This document shows positions 10,121 to 20,890 of a DNA stretch of 64,000 bases, piece after piece. The notes under the pieces were generated by a model. It was given only the letters and a program-made list of their open reading frames with translations. It ran no database searches and had not been told where the DNA came from. The position numbers and the translations under genes were made by a program. Source of the stretch: Paulinella micropora (Eukaryota; Cercozoa; Imbricatea; Euglyphida; Paulinellidae). The DNA lies in contig WBZZ01005857.1 of the NCBI GenBank assembly GCA_019918135.1, positions 62,001-126,000 on the forward strand, in the 5' to 3' direction. Numbering within the stretch: the stretch's first letter is position 1; each line of letters opens with the position of its first letter.

Positions 10121-13100
10121 GGCCAGGGGAGAAGGGGGCGCTCCCTCTCCCTCCCCTGTGTCCCCCCCCCTCTCCCCCTCCCCCCGCGTCACACTTTTCT
10201 TTTTCCTTCCCCGCCCCTTTTTTTCCTCTTCCCTCTCTCCTAGTTCTCAGCGCCAAGATTAAAAACTTTGTCAGAGATTTTCTTATTATCTTTTTTTAAT
10301 ATTCTTAGCGCGTCCCTGCCCCCCCCCCCTTTCTTCTTTAAATTTGTTTTGTGCCTTCCCTCGCCTCTACTCCCCCCACCCCTGAGCCCGGGAGGCTCAA
10401 AGAGCAGGGGGGAGGGGAAAGACAGATTGATCCTCCCCGGCCCCTTCCTCTCTTAGTTTTCAGTGCCAAGATTACATCTTTGTCATGGATTTTTTTAATT
10501 TATTTTTGTACACCGGCAAAGCGCGCCCCCCGCCCCTCCCACTTCCTGTCCCGATTCTCAGACAGTGGACTAAGACAATTCGTGCTTCCTCCTTCCCTGC
10601 CTCTTCCCTCTGCAAGATCTGCGAAAATAGAAAAACATGAAAAGTGGAAAAGAAATTTTTTTTTGGAACGCATTTGCACGCGCAAGCAAGGGACGAGGGG
10701 AGGAGAGGGGATAACAGGGGACAAGGGGAACAGAAGGACGAGGGGGGGGGAGCGGGGGAATGCACATCCCGTCCCTTTCTTCCCCCCTTCTTCTTCCTCC
10801 CTCCCCCCCTCCCCCATCTGTTTCCTTTGTTGTCGTGCAAAAATAATTTTTTTTCCTCTTTTCATATTCCCGCGGATCATGCGCACGCTGGCCGAGCCAT
10901 GGCATGGACAGGACGCCGTCGGGGTAGTGAGGCTTTTGTCCTCCTGGCAAATTGACCACCGCTCTCATTCATCCGCCGCAGGGTCGTGCTCCAGCACGGT
11001 GCTCTGCTCCTAGTTTTCAGTGCCCCTAAATGTAAGGCCGTTGAGTGGGCCGGATGCTGTGGCAGCCTGAGGGTGCAGTTGCAAGTGTCAAGTGTAAGAC
11101 TTTGTCGAGTTTTAATTTAGCGTGGACTTTTCTTGCGCTGGAGTAGGCGCCCCACTCCCCCTGTCCCTTTCCTTCTCAGTCTCTTGCTCTCAGTGCCAAG
11201 ATTAAAACCTTGTCAGGGGTCTTTTTTCGCATGATTTTTCTTGTACACCGGCGAAGCGCGCCCCTACCCTCTCCCTTCCCTCTCCCACTCACTGTTCTCA
11301 GACGGGAACTAAGACAATTCGTGCTCTCCCCCCCCCCTCCCCTCCCCTGCCTCTTCTTCTCTCCCCTCTACTCCTTCCCACCCCCTTGAGGCCAGGGGGC
11401 TCAAGGAGCAGGGGGGGGGGGGAGGGGAAGGGCGCAGAAGCTGCAAACACTAACCCTCCCTCCCATGCCGGGCGCCCTCCTCCTTCCTTCTTACCGACGG
11501 GGGGAGGGGGGAAGACAGATTGATCCTCCCCGGCCCCTTCCTTTCTTGGTTCTCAGTGCTAAGATTGAAATCTCGTCAGTAAATTTTTCGCGTGATTTTT
11601 GTGTACATTTTTAGCGCGCCTCTACCCTCCCTCCCCCGGAGGGCGCAGAAGCTACAAACAAAATAAATACATGCAACGCCTCCACTAATCCCCCGGCCCC
11701 TTCCTCTCTTAGTTTTCAGTGCCAGGATTACAACTTTGTCATGGATTTTTTTTAAATTTTTTTTGTACACCGGCAAAGCGCGCCCCCGCCCTCCCTCTCC
11801 CGCTCCCGATTCTCAGACAGTGGACTCAGACAATTAGTGCTTCCTCCTTCCCTGCCTCTTCCCTCTGCACGCGCAAACAATGGACGAGAAGGAGAGGGGG
11901 ATAGCAGGGGACAGGGGGAAAAGAGGGGCGAGAGGGGAGACGGGGGAAAGCATATCCCGCCCTCTTCTTCCTCCCTCCCCCTTTCTTCCTCCCCCGTCTG
12001 TTCCCTTTGTTGTCGGGCCAAATTTTCTTTTCTTTTTTCATATTTTTCTGACCTTGCGCACGGTAGCCGAGCCATGGCACGGACAGGACGCCGTCGGGGG
12101 GTAGTGAGGCTTTTGTCCTACTAGCACATTGACCACCGCCCGTCCATCCGCCACAGGGTCGTACTGGAGCACTGTGCTCTGCTCCTAGTTCCCAGTGCCA
12201 CTAAATGTAAGATCGTCGAGCTTTAATTCAGCGTCAATTCTCTCCATCTCCTAATTCTCAGTGTCAAGTGTAAGACTTTGTCGAGCTTTAATTCAGCGTA
12301 AATTACATTTTCTTGGTGCGCCCCTGCTCTTCCCCTTTCCCACTGCCACTCCCGACAATTCGTGCTTCCTCCTTCCCTGCCTCTTCCCAATGCAAGATCT
12401 GCGGAAATATCTGCGGGAATATGAAAAGTGGAAAAGAAAATCTTTTTTGGAACGCGTTTGCACGCGCTCTGAGGAGGGACGAGGGGAGAGGGGATAGCAG
12501 GGGACAAGGGGAAAAGGAGGGGGGGGGGGAGGGGGAAGGAGCATTTTCCCTCCCTTCCTCCCTGCCCTTTGTCTTCCCCCCCCCCCCCACCCGTCTGTTT
12601 CCTTTGTTGTCGGGCAAAGATTTTTTTTTCCTCTTTTCATATTCCCGCGGATCTTGCGCACGATGGTCGAGCCATGGAACGGACAGGATGCCGTCGGGGT
12701 AGTGAGGCCTTTGTCCTCCTATCACATTGACCATCGCCCATTCATTCGCTGGAGCCCCCCGGGCTCAGGGGGCTCAGAGGGAGGGAAGAAAGAAAGGGGT
12801 AGGGAGGGGGGCGCCCCCCCCCCCCCCCCCCAATCGGTGGGCTCCAGAAAAAGTTTACTTATTTTTGCCCCCCGCTCTGAGGAAGGGAGGGGGATGTGCC
12901 GCGTGCTGCCATTTTCTTTGCTAGTTTTCGGTGCCAAGATTACAACTTTGTCATGGATTTTTTAAATTTTTTTTGTACACCGGCAAAGCGCGCCCCTGCC
13001 CTCCCTCTCCCGCTCCCGATTCTCAGACAGTGGACTTCCTCCTTCCCTGCCTCTTCCCTCTGCACAGGGACGAGGGCGAGAGGGGGATAGCAGGGACAGG

Positions 13101-15960
13101 GGGGAAAGAGGGGCGAGAGGTGGGGCGGGGGGGAGCACGTCCCGCTCCCTTCTTCCTCCCTTTCTTTTCCTCCCTCCCCCTTTCTTCCTCCCCCCGTCTG
13201 TTCCCTTTGTTGTCGGGCCAAAATCTTTTTCCTCTTTTCGTATTCCCGCGGATCTTGCGCATGGTGGCCGAGCCATGGCACAGACAGGACGCCGTCGGGG
13301 TAAGTGAGGGGCTTTTGTCCTCCTGGCACATTGACCACCGCCCATCCATTCGCCGCAGGGTCGTGGTGGAGCACGGTGCTCCGCTTCTAGTTTTCAGTGC
13401 CCCAAGTGTACGACCGTCGAGCTTTAATTCAGCGTGGACTTTTCTTGCACTTTCTTGGCGCCCCACTCCTTCCCTGAGCCCGAGGGGCTCCACTCCACCC
13501 CCCCCCCCCCTTGGGCCCGGGGGGCTCAAGGAGCAGGGGAGGGGAAGGGGGAAGGGTGAATGGCGCAGAAGCTACAAATAAAATAAATACATGCAACGCC
13601 TCCATTAATCCCACCTATGCCGGGCGCTTTCCCCCCTTCCCTCTTACTGACGGGGGGGGAAGATAGATTAATCCTCCCCGGCCCCTTCTTCCCCCCTTCC
13701 TCTTCCCCTTTCCTCTTCCCCCCTCCCCTTCTTTCCCCCGTCTGTTCCCTTTGTTGTTGGGCAAAAAAAAATCTTTTCCTCTTTTCATATTTTCTGACCT
13801 TGCCCACGGTGGCCGAGCCATGGCACGGACAGGACGCCGTCGGGGGTAGTGAGACCCTTGTCCTCCTAGCACATTGACCACCGCCCATCCATCCGCCGTG
13901 TGTTCGTGCTGGAGCACGGTGTGCAAAATCTGCGGAAATAGGAAGAATATGAAAAGTGGAAAAGAAAATTCTTTTGGGAACGCGTTTGCACGCGCAAACA
14001 AGGGACGAGGGAAGGGGGGGGGGAGAGAGCAGGGGACAAGGGGAACAGAGGGACGAGAGGAGGGACGGGGGGGGGGGGGGGGAGAGCACACCCCGCCCCT
14101 CCCTGTACACGTTCTTAGACGGGGGGGGGGGGGGGGCAAGACAGATCGTGCTTGATCCTCCCCCTCGCCCCTTCCCTCTCCCTTTCTTAGTTCTCAGTGC
14201 CAAAATTAAAGCTTTGTCAGTAATTTTTTCTCGCGTGGTTTTTTCTTGTACATTCTTAGCCCCCCCCCCCCCCCCTTCTTTTGCCTCTTCTCTCCCCTCT
14301 ACTCCCTCCCATCCCCCTGAGCCCGGGGCCTGAGCAAGGGGGGCAGAATTGCAACAAAACTAAGAAGATTCCATTGAGGCCATGGCGGGGGGCACTTCCC
14401 CCCCTGTACGCTCAAATCCTTTCTGCCAACCTTCCCTTTTCCCTCCCCTGAGCCCAGGGGGAATGGCGCAGAAGCTACAAACAAAATAAATACACGCAAC
14501 GCCTCTACTAAACCCCTGTGCCGGGCGCCTTCCCTCCTTCCTTCTTACTGACGGGGGAAAAAGATAGATAAATCCTCTTCTGCCCCTTTCTCTCTTAGTT
14601 TTCAGTGCCAAGACTACAACTTTGTCATGGATTTTTTTTAATTTTTTTTTTACACCGGCAAAGCGCGCCCCTGCCCTTCCTCTCTCCTCCCTTCCCCCTT
14701 CTTTACCCCCGTCTGTTCCCTGTGTTGTCGGGCCAAAATCTTTTTCCTCTTTTCGTATTCCCGCGGATCTTGCGCACGATGGCCGAGCTATGGCACGGAC
14801 AGGATGCCGTCGGGGTAAGTGAAGGGGCTCTTGTGCTCCTAGCACATTGACCACCGCCCATCCATTCGCCGCAGGGTCGTGCTGGAGCACGGTGCTCTGC
14901 TCCTAGTTTTCAGTGCCCAAATGTACGACCGCAGAGTGGGCCGGATGCTACGGCAGCCTGAGGGTGCCGTTGCAAGTTTCAAGTGTAATGCCTTGTCGAG
15001 CTTTAATTCAGCGTCAATTCTCTCCATCTCCTAATTCTCAGTGTCAAGTGTAAGACTTTGTCGAGTTTTAATTCAGCGTGGACTTTTTTTGTACTTTCTT
15101 GGCGCGCCCTCCCCCCTGCCCCTTTGCTCTCCGTCTGAGAGTAGTCCACCCTCTGAGAATCGGGAGCGGGAGAGCAAAGACAATTCGTGATTCCTCCTTC
15201 CCTGTCTCTTCCCTCTGCAAGATATGCGGAAATAGGAAATATATGAAAAGTGGGAAAAACAATTTTTTGGGATGCGTTTGCACGTGCAAACAAGGGACGA
15301 GAGAGGGGGGGTAGCAGGTGAAAGGAGAACAGAGGGATGCGGGGGGCAGGGGGGATAGCACATCCCGCCCCTTTCTTTCCCCCTTCCTCCCCCCTTTATC
15401 TCCCCCCCGTCGTCTGTTCCCTTTGGTCGGGCAAAATTTTTTTTTCCTCTTTTCATATTCCCGCGGATCTTGCGCACGGTGGCTAGGCCATGGCACGGAC
15501 AGGACGCCGTCAGGACGCCGTGGGGGTAGTGAGGCCCTTGTCCTCCTGGCACATTGACCACTGCCCATTCATCCGCCCCTTTCTTTTTCCCGCTCCCTGC
15601 TCTCAGGCAGGGGACGGGAGGGGGGGAAACGCAAAAACAGGTCGCGGTTGCCCCTCTCCCTGCCCTTTCTCTCTCCCTCTCTTGGTTCTCAGTGCCAATA
15701 TTAAAACTTTGTCAGGATTTATTTTTTTGCGTTATTCTTTTTTGTACACCGGCAAAGCGCGCCCCTGCCCCCCCCCCCCCCCTTCCCGCTGCCACTCCCG
15801 ACAATTCGTGCTTCCTCCTTCCCTGCCTCTTCCCTCTGCAAGATATGCGGAAATGGGGGGAAAATATGACAAATGGAAAAGAATTTTTTTTTGGAATGCG
15901 TTTGCACGCGCAAACAAGGGATGAGGAGAGAGGGGGGGGGGGGGGATAGCAGGAGACGTG
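10121..15960. repeat. Dispersed repeat mosaic, forward-orientation block 3
   Basis: About 5.8 kb of the same forward modules as 1-5.9 kb and no supportable gene. Large parts duplicate the first block: 12261-12530 matches 111-370, 12740-12900 matches about 735-890, and 12920-14450 matches about 2610-4400 with insertions and deletions. Units seen include GCCGAGCCATGGCACGGACA (near 10890, 12068, 13266, 13813), the GTACACCGGC(A/G)AAGCGCGCC unit (near 10507, 11244, 11765, 12976, 15744), GCGGGAATATGAAAAGTGGA (near 12414) and the TGAGCCC-GGGGGGCTCA palindrome (near 10383, 11383, 12750, 13477, 13512). Apparent frames on both strands are module shadows. Confidence 0.8.
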
Positions 15961-16215
15961 GGCTGAAGGTGGGGTTCACCTCCTCAAGATTTCAATCCGA
16001 TCTGTTCCGGGAGCAACGCGTTTCTTCGGGGGGCGATGTTCCGTAACCGAGCGTGCGCGAGCGCGGCGGCTGCGGGCCGTGGCTCTCATCATGTTGGTGC
16101 TGCTCGAAAGCTACCTGCTTACAGTTTTTGATTTGGTGTACGCTCTCTCGTGCAACCAACCGCCGCAATGTTTCCTCACCGCCTCCCTCTACCTCCGCGT
16201 CTTCTCTCTCCCCGC
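15961..16215 (+). pseudogene. Relic of a membrane-protein gene
   Basis: Within the repeats there is one stretch of non-repetitive sequence. In one forward frame (about 16010-16180) it reads as a basic segment followed by a hydrophobic segment (RLRAVALIMLVLLESYLLT) and then polar, cysteine-containing sequence, as for one membrane span. It has no start codon in a sensible place, and the frame runs directly into pyrimidine-rich repeat text. I take it as a gene fragment. I cannot name the family. Confidence 0.4.
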
Positions 16216-16339
16216 TCCCTGTTCTCCGACGAGGGACTAAGACAATTCGTGCTCTTTCCTTCCTTGCCCCTTTCCTCTCCCTCTCCTAGTTCTCAGTGCC
16301 AAGTGTATGACCGTCAAGTTTTAATAAAAAGAAATTTAT

Positions 16340-16665
16340 CACTTTCTTGGCGCGCTCAAGCAACGGGTTTTTCTGCATTTCTGAAGCTATTGGAAGTTTT
16401 TACCGAATTTTCTGAAGATTCCGCCAGAAAAAAGTTGTATCAGGTGACATCAAAGATTGGGGGACTTTTGTGATTATTTCGACAAGAACGGCGTGCGCAA
16501 GGTTCCGTTCCACATCAACCATATCATCCCCGACTCGCTCGGCGGAGCCGACCACCCCACGCAATTACGCACTCATGCCAGAGATCTTCAACCAGCGATT
16601 TGCTTCGTGACGGATGCCCGCTAAGGCCCAGTACATTGGTACTAGTTCGCTTGTATACTTTTTTT
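16340..16665 (+). pseudogene. Decayed HNH endonuclease copy
   Basis: Around 16505-16560 one forward frame reads VPFHINHIIPDSLGGADHP. After a one-base frame change near 16560 another frame reads RNYALMPE and, past a stop (TGA near 16609), AKAQYIG. The order of these motifs follows the HNH gene at 42954-43463 (WHVDHIMPRSWGGVDHPRNY and, further on, AEKIAYIG). The catalytic His and the distal Asn are present but in different frames with a stop after them, so this is a dead relative, not a functional gene. It lies between a forward and a reverse repeat block. Confidence 0.7.
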
Positions 16666-16669
16666 TCTC

Positions 16670-17325
16670 TCGGCAGAGCGTCCAATCTTTTTGGTTGGTG
16701 CAAAAAAGGGGGGAAGAACAGGCGCAAAAGAAAGTACCAAAAAAAATTTATTAAACTTTGACAAAATCTTAAAAATTTATTAAACTTTAACAAAGTCTTA
16801 AACTTACGCGGCTCATGAACGAGCAGGCAAGGGCGAGGGGTGGGGGGGAGGGGCGCCAAGAATGTGCCATTTTTTAATAAAAGCTCGACAAAGTCCTACA
16901 CTTGGCACTGAGAACTAGGTGAGGGAGGGGGAAAGGGGGGGGGGGAGAGGCACGACCCTGTGCTTATTCCCCCCGTCTGAGAACTTGGGCAGGGATGGAT
17001 GTGGGGGTGGGGGGAGTGGAGGCGTTTCATGTATTTGTTCTTTTTTTGTAGCTTCTGCGCCCTTCCCCTTCCCCTGTTCTTTGAGCACCCCGGGCTCAGG
17101 GGGCTCAGGTGGAGGGAAGAAGAAAAAAAAGGGGGGGAGCGCCCCCCCCCCCCCTTTCGGCCCGCTTTGGGGGGGCGCGCCAAGAATTTGTATAATACGC
17201 TGAATTAAAGCTCAACGGTTTTATACTTGGCAGTCAGAAATAGGAGTTGAAGAGGGAAGGGCAGGGGAGGAACAAGCACAATCTGCCTTTGCCCCCCTCC
17301 CTCTCTTCCCTTCTTCCTTCCTCTC
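16670..17325. repeat. Reverse-orientation repeat block 2
   Basis: AT-rich near-duplicate cores (TTTATTAAACTTTGACAAA near 16747 and TTTATTAAACTTTAACAAA near 16777) are followed by reverse modules: TTTTTAATAAAAGCTCGAC near 16870, the GGAGGCGTTTCATGTATTTG unit near 17017, the GAGCACCCCGGGCTC palindrome near 17084, and ACGCTGAATTAAAGCTCAAC near 17197. No gene seen. Confidence 0.7.
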
Positions 17326-17640
17326 TTTCCCCTTGCTCCACCGTCACAGTTGGGCCGTGCTGCCCGCAAGCAGTCTCGGTCGCACGCAGGGGAGCTCGCT
17401 CGACCCCAGAGTTTAGGAGCGGGGCGGCGCCAGGAACTTTGGGTCGACCTGACTCGTGACAGGCATGGGGCCGACGGCTGGTTGCGGCTGGAGCTGAGTC
17501 GCGAGCCTGCGGGTGTGCTGCACGGCAGCGCCTTTGTGTTGGGCGCCGGGGTGCTTCGAAGCTGGCTCTGCCGAGCACGGCGGGCGAGCGTGCGCAGGAG
17601 GCCTACCGCGCAATCGAGACGGACACGAATGCGCTGCTAG
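17326..17640 (+). pseudogene. Second dead copy of the 9109-9951 gene
   Basis: Matches the leader and the first third of the gene at 9109-9951, lacks the same roughly 87 bases around the start codon as the copy at 6961-7402, carries a frame change near 17550 (GGGGTGCTTCGAAGC where the intact gene reads GGGTGCTTTGAGC), and stops abruptly at 17640 where repeat sequence begins. The remaining two thirds are absent. Confidence 0.85.
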
Positions 17641-18550
17641 ACTCGGAGAGGGAGGGCAGGAACGTGCTTCGCCGGTGTGAAAAAAAAAAATAATAAAATC
17701 CTTGACAACAGTTTTAATCTTGACACTGCAAACCAAGGGAGGGGCGGCCAAGAATGTGCGATTTTTTTATAAAAGCTTGACAAAGTCCTACACTTGGCAC
17801 TGAGAACTAGGTGAGGAAGGGGGGGGGCTTAGTGGAGGCGTTTCATGTATTTGTAGCTTCTGCGCCCTTTCCCTCCCCTGTTCTTTGAGCCCCCGGGCTC
17901 AGGGGGGCTTAGGTGGACCAAAAAAAATTAATAAAGAAAGTCTTTGACAAATTTTAATATTGGCGCTGAGCGCAGGTCTTGCCTGACCGTCGCCACCAGA
18001 CGCAAAACGCGCCCAATTTGCTGCAGAAATGGACCGGCCGGCCCGATCTTTTGCAAAGGGAACAAGGTCCTGTGCGTCTTCCCGGGAAAGTGTGCACGAG
18101 CGACAGCTTTGGGAGAGCTGTACTACAAATTAATCCCTTGTGGCGGGGAGCGCCCCCCTCTCTCCCTCCTCCCTTCCTCCCCCCTTCCCTTTCTCCCCCC
18201 CTCCCTCTCCTCTTTGCCCTCATTGAATGGTAGCAAAAGCTTTTGTCTACAAGTTTTTTGTGTACGGCCTCCCGGAAAAACGTTTTGTCTACAATGGACG
18301 ACGCGCCCTGTCCAATCAGCAAAAAATTGCACGCGTTCTGCGTCGGGCTCGCGTTTCTCTTTTGTGATATGGCCACAAAAGGCAGTACTTCCCTGGTTCT
18401 TGGCAAAGGCTGACCCCCCATCTTGAAATGAGGGAATGGGCAGGGGCGCGCTTCGCCGGTGAACAAAAGAAAAATTAAAAAAATCCTTGACAAAGTTTTA
18501 ATCTTGGTACTGAAAACTAAGAGAGCGAGAGGGAAGAGGCATCCCCTGGC
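17641..18550. repeat. Duplicate of 7.4-8.7 kb with reverse modules
   Basis: Reverse modules (17660-17960) are followed by the second full copy of the duplicated element (17970-18117 and 18216-18430) and another reverse module with GCGCGCTTCGCCGG (about 18446-18460). The order is the same as in 7.4-8.7 kb at an offset of about 10.1-10.2 kb. On the minus strand the element again encodes an open frame with the VDKTFF/VDKSFC motifs. Confidence 0.7.
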
Positions 18551-18779
18551 AGTTGGCCTTTTACTTTCTTCCCCCTCCTCTCTCTTCCCCGTTTTTCCCT
18601 CTTCCATCTCATCCCCCCTCCCCCCCTCTCCCCCTCCCCACACACACACATCTGCCGCCCGTCGTGATCGCAAAAGACAAAAGAGCAAAAAAAAAGCTCA
18701 AGCTTTTGTGAGCAGGAAAAGCTCTCCCCTTTTTGTACTTGTCTAGAGACGAGGAAGAGAGGAGAGAGAGGGGGGCAAC
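18551..18779. other. Leader region of the protease-scaffold gene
   Basis: Pyrimidine-rich sequence, a short CA run near 18640 and an A/G-rich stretch just before the ATG. No clear TATA box. Probably promoter and 5 prime untranslated region. Confidence 0.4.
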
Positions 18780-19778
18780 ATGGCGTCAAATTACAGTGAC
18801 AAGACAGAAGAGGCGTTGAAGGAAGCGCTGTGTAGAGAGCTGTCTACGAACGGCGTCGGCGTGAGTGTTGGTGTCAATAGCAGCCTGCCGAGCCAGACAG
18901 ACCCGTCGTTGTGCGTGATCTGGGGCCCCGAGCCCGAGCCTGTGGTGTGCCGAGCAGGCGAGCAGGTGGTTGAGGTGCACGAACACTGTTTGTACGAGAA
19001 TGCGATGGAGCATGCGCTTTTAGAGCGCAAGCGGTATGACCAGTCGAGTCCGGCGGAGGCTAGGCAGCATTACCAAGAACAGCTCTCGGCGGAGGAACTG
19101 GAGATTCTGGCGCTGGCTATGATAGGGCGTCCCTGTTTCTACGAGCACTTGGACAACGCGCCTGGCTACGAGCCTATGCCCGGGCTGATCCACGAGAGGC
19201 AGAGCTGGGGTTACGTGGCGGCGTCTAGGTATGACAATCGTACCAGGAGCCTGTTTATGTACAGCGTGGCGCACGACAACATCGAGGGGATCGTCAGCGA
19301 CTACCGGCTGAGGGACCCGCACGGCCCCAAGGGCGCGAGCATTCAGCACGTGCGCAACTACTGGAACAATACCGCCTCGATCTTGGAGAATTCGTACTGC
19401 GCCAAAGGCGCCAGGCCGGGAACCTACTTGCTAGGAACGCGCTACCTGTGTCCTTGGCAGTGCTACAAAAACCCCGGCCCGGTCACGAGCAGTTGGTTGT
19501 TGGAGCCGTTTCAGGTGGCCGATTTGAGTTCACTTCCGTACGGCCAGAGTTCACGGGCCTCTGTGGAAGCCTTAATTGGGACGTGGCAGTCTATTACGCT
19601 GGCGAGCGCGGGGGAGGGAAGAAAGCAGGAAGGAGGAGAAAAGAGAGTGGGGGGCGCGTGGTGGGGGGGGGGGGGGGAGGGACGGGAGGAGAGAGAGGGG
19701 CGGGGGTGGGGGCGGGGAGGTACTTGCTCCGCCTGCGAGCCCCCTCCCTATCGCTCCCTCTTCCCGGTTCTATTTTAA
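18780..19778 (+). CDS. Assemblin-like capsid maturation protease domain
   Basis: Probable herpesvirus-type serine protease (family S21-like) that cleaves the internal scaffold during capsid maturation. Three pieces occur in the expected order: GRPCFYEHLD with His123 as candidate base, KGASIQH with Ser187 as candidate nucleophile and His190 nearby, and CAKGARPGT (about 207-214), which resembles the arginine loop forming the oxyanion hole. The third triad residue is not obvious: the usual histidine position before the CxxG strand seems to be Glu or Asn. The clean ATG at 18780 follows a purine-rich leader. Real coding probably ends before about 19605, where the frame turns into purine-rich text; a pyrimidine tract ending TTTTAAG near 19780 looks like a 3 prime splice site leading into the next frame. 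Alternative: a more distant prohead protease. Confidence 0.6.
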   Translation: MASNYSDKTEEALKEALCRELSTNGVGVSVGVNSSLPSQTDPSLCVIWGPEPEPVVCRAGEQVVEVHEHCLYENAMEHALLERKRYDQSSPAEARQHYQEQLSAEELEILALAMIGRPCFYEHLDNAPGYEPMPGLIHERQSWGYVAASRYDNRTRSLFMYSVAHDNIEGIVSDYRLRDPHGPKGASIQHVRNYWNNTASILENSYCAKGARPGTYLLGTRYLCPWQCYKNPGPVTSSWLLEPFQVADLSSLPYGQSSRASVEALIGTWQSITLASAGEGRKQEGGEKRVGGAWWGGGGEGREEREGRGWGRGGTCSACEPPPYRSLFPVLF

Positions 19779-20890
19779 GTCGGGCAAATTCTGGCCATCC
19801 CTTAGCGTCTCCCCCCCCGTACCCTACCTACGTGTTCCCCCATAAACTCGCAAGTGGCTCGGAAGAGGTCAGCTTGCGGCATATACCTAAAGCAGCTCTA
19901 GACATTGTGGCCAGACTTACGTACAGCTTGGGACTTAGAACCATGAGCAGCCAAGTTGCCATGACGACTACTAGCAGTGTCAGCAGCACCACTGCCCCCG
20001 TGACAATGGCGGCGGCCTCCGCGGCGACCGGCCCTAGCGGTGGTTTCGCTACTAACCAGGCTACCACGAGCTCCGCCGCCGCCGGCACGGCGGGCGCTAG
20101 CGTTACTTTTTCGGATCACGGTGCACCGGGCCAGACGCTGCCTGTTGGGGCGCAGGAAGACCTAACGCCCGTGCCACAGGAAAACGGGGGTGGAGCGGCG
20201 TCGTTTTCCTCCGAGACGTTGCCACTGCCCGCGGTGTGCACGGATCCGAGCGACCCCGGGGCTCTCCCTCCGGCTGCGAGCTCGGACCCGAGTTACTGGT
20301 TCTCAACGGGTGATGCCGGGGGTGTTGACCAAGGCCCCCTAGCCCTGGTTAAAATGTCCAAGATAGTCGACCAGGTGTCGGATGTGATCGACGCGGACGT
20401 ACCAGACCCTACCTCCAAGGAGCGCGTGCTCGGGGCCGTGCAGCGCTTGGTCAACGCGTTTGCGGGCGAGAACCAGGAGCTGCGCAAGCTGAACAACATC
20501 AGGAAGTCACGGCTTACGCAGGAGGCCCGGGGGAAGATTACCCGCCTGTACGGAATATTCAACAACCCAACCAAGCAGAGTGAGATGCACAGAGAATGGC
20601 GCCAACTCTGTGAGAAGGGCCAGGTGCATAATTTGACCGACGAGGAGGACGCGTTCCATCAAAAGTGGGGAGGTGCTGCCTGGCTGTCGGCGGTGCAGAC
20701 GGCCGCGACTTCGGGGTTGCAGCTAGCGCCCGGCGCCTGGGGAGTTAACCAGCGTATTCTGCAGCAGAGCGCGTCGTCGTCATCATCGTCGGCCCGCACT
20801 CCTGGGAGCTCCAACGCCCTGTCCGTGGGCGCCCGGGCAGCGGCGGCTCCCACTCCGCTGCACATGAAGCTCAGCTATGCGCTGGCCTAG
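19448..20890 (+). CDS. Scaffold-like continuation of the protease gene
   Basis: Coding-like sequence in a second frame, probably from about 19780. The first part (near 19850-19945) contains SEEVSLRHIP and may complete the protease domain. From an internal ATG near 19944 the protein is rich in Ala, Ser, Thr and Gly, then forms a probable coiled coil (about 20340-20620, with VDQVSDVIDADVPD and RLVNAFAGENQELRKL), then a serine/alanine-rich tail. This protease-then-scaffold order matches the herpesvirus protease/scaffold fusion and its internal scaffold-only product, and an internal start here would give the latter. The part 19448-19780 overlaps the protease frame and is not believed. The frame ends at 20890, but coding appears to continue in a third frame. 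Confidence 0.6.
   Translation: MSLAVLQKPRPGHEQLVVGAVSGGRFEFTSVRPEFTGLCGSLNWDVAVYYAGERGGGKKAGRRRKESGGRVVGGGGGGTGGERGAGVGAGRYLLRLRAPSLSLPLPGSILSRANSGHPLASPPPYPTYVFPHKLASGSEEVSLRHIPKAALDIVARLTYSLGLRTMSSQVAMTTTSSVSSTTAPVTMAAASAATGPSGGFATNQATTSSAAAGTAGASVTFSDHGAPGQTLPVGAQEDLTPVPQENGGGAASFSSETLPLPAVCTDPSDPGALPPAASSDPSYWFSTGDAGGVDQGPLALVKMSKIVDQVSDVIDADVPDPTSKERVLGAVQRLVNAFAGENQELRKLNNIRKSRLTQEARGKITRLYGIFNNPTKQSEMHREWRQLCEKGQVHNLTDEEDAFHQKWGGAAWLSAVQTAATSGLQLAPGAWGVNQRILQQSASSSSSSARTPGSSNALSVGARAAAAPTPLHMKLSYALA

Noticed and set aside
1..18500. Dozens of 60-220-residue open frames on both strands in the repeat mosaic
   Set aside because: They are proline/serine or glycine/arginine low complexity, recur with each module copy and appear in overlapping frames on both strands; nothing suggests they are genes.
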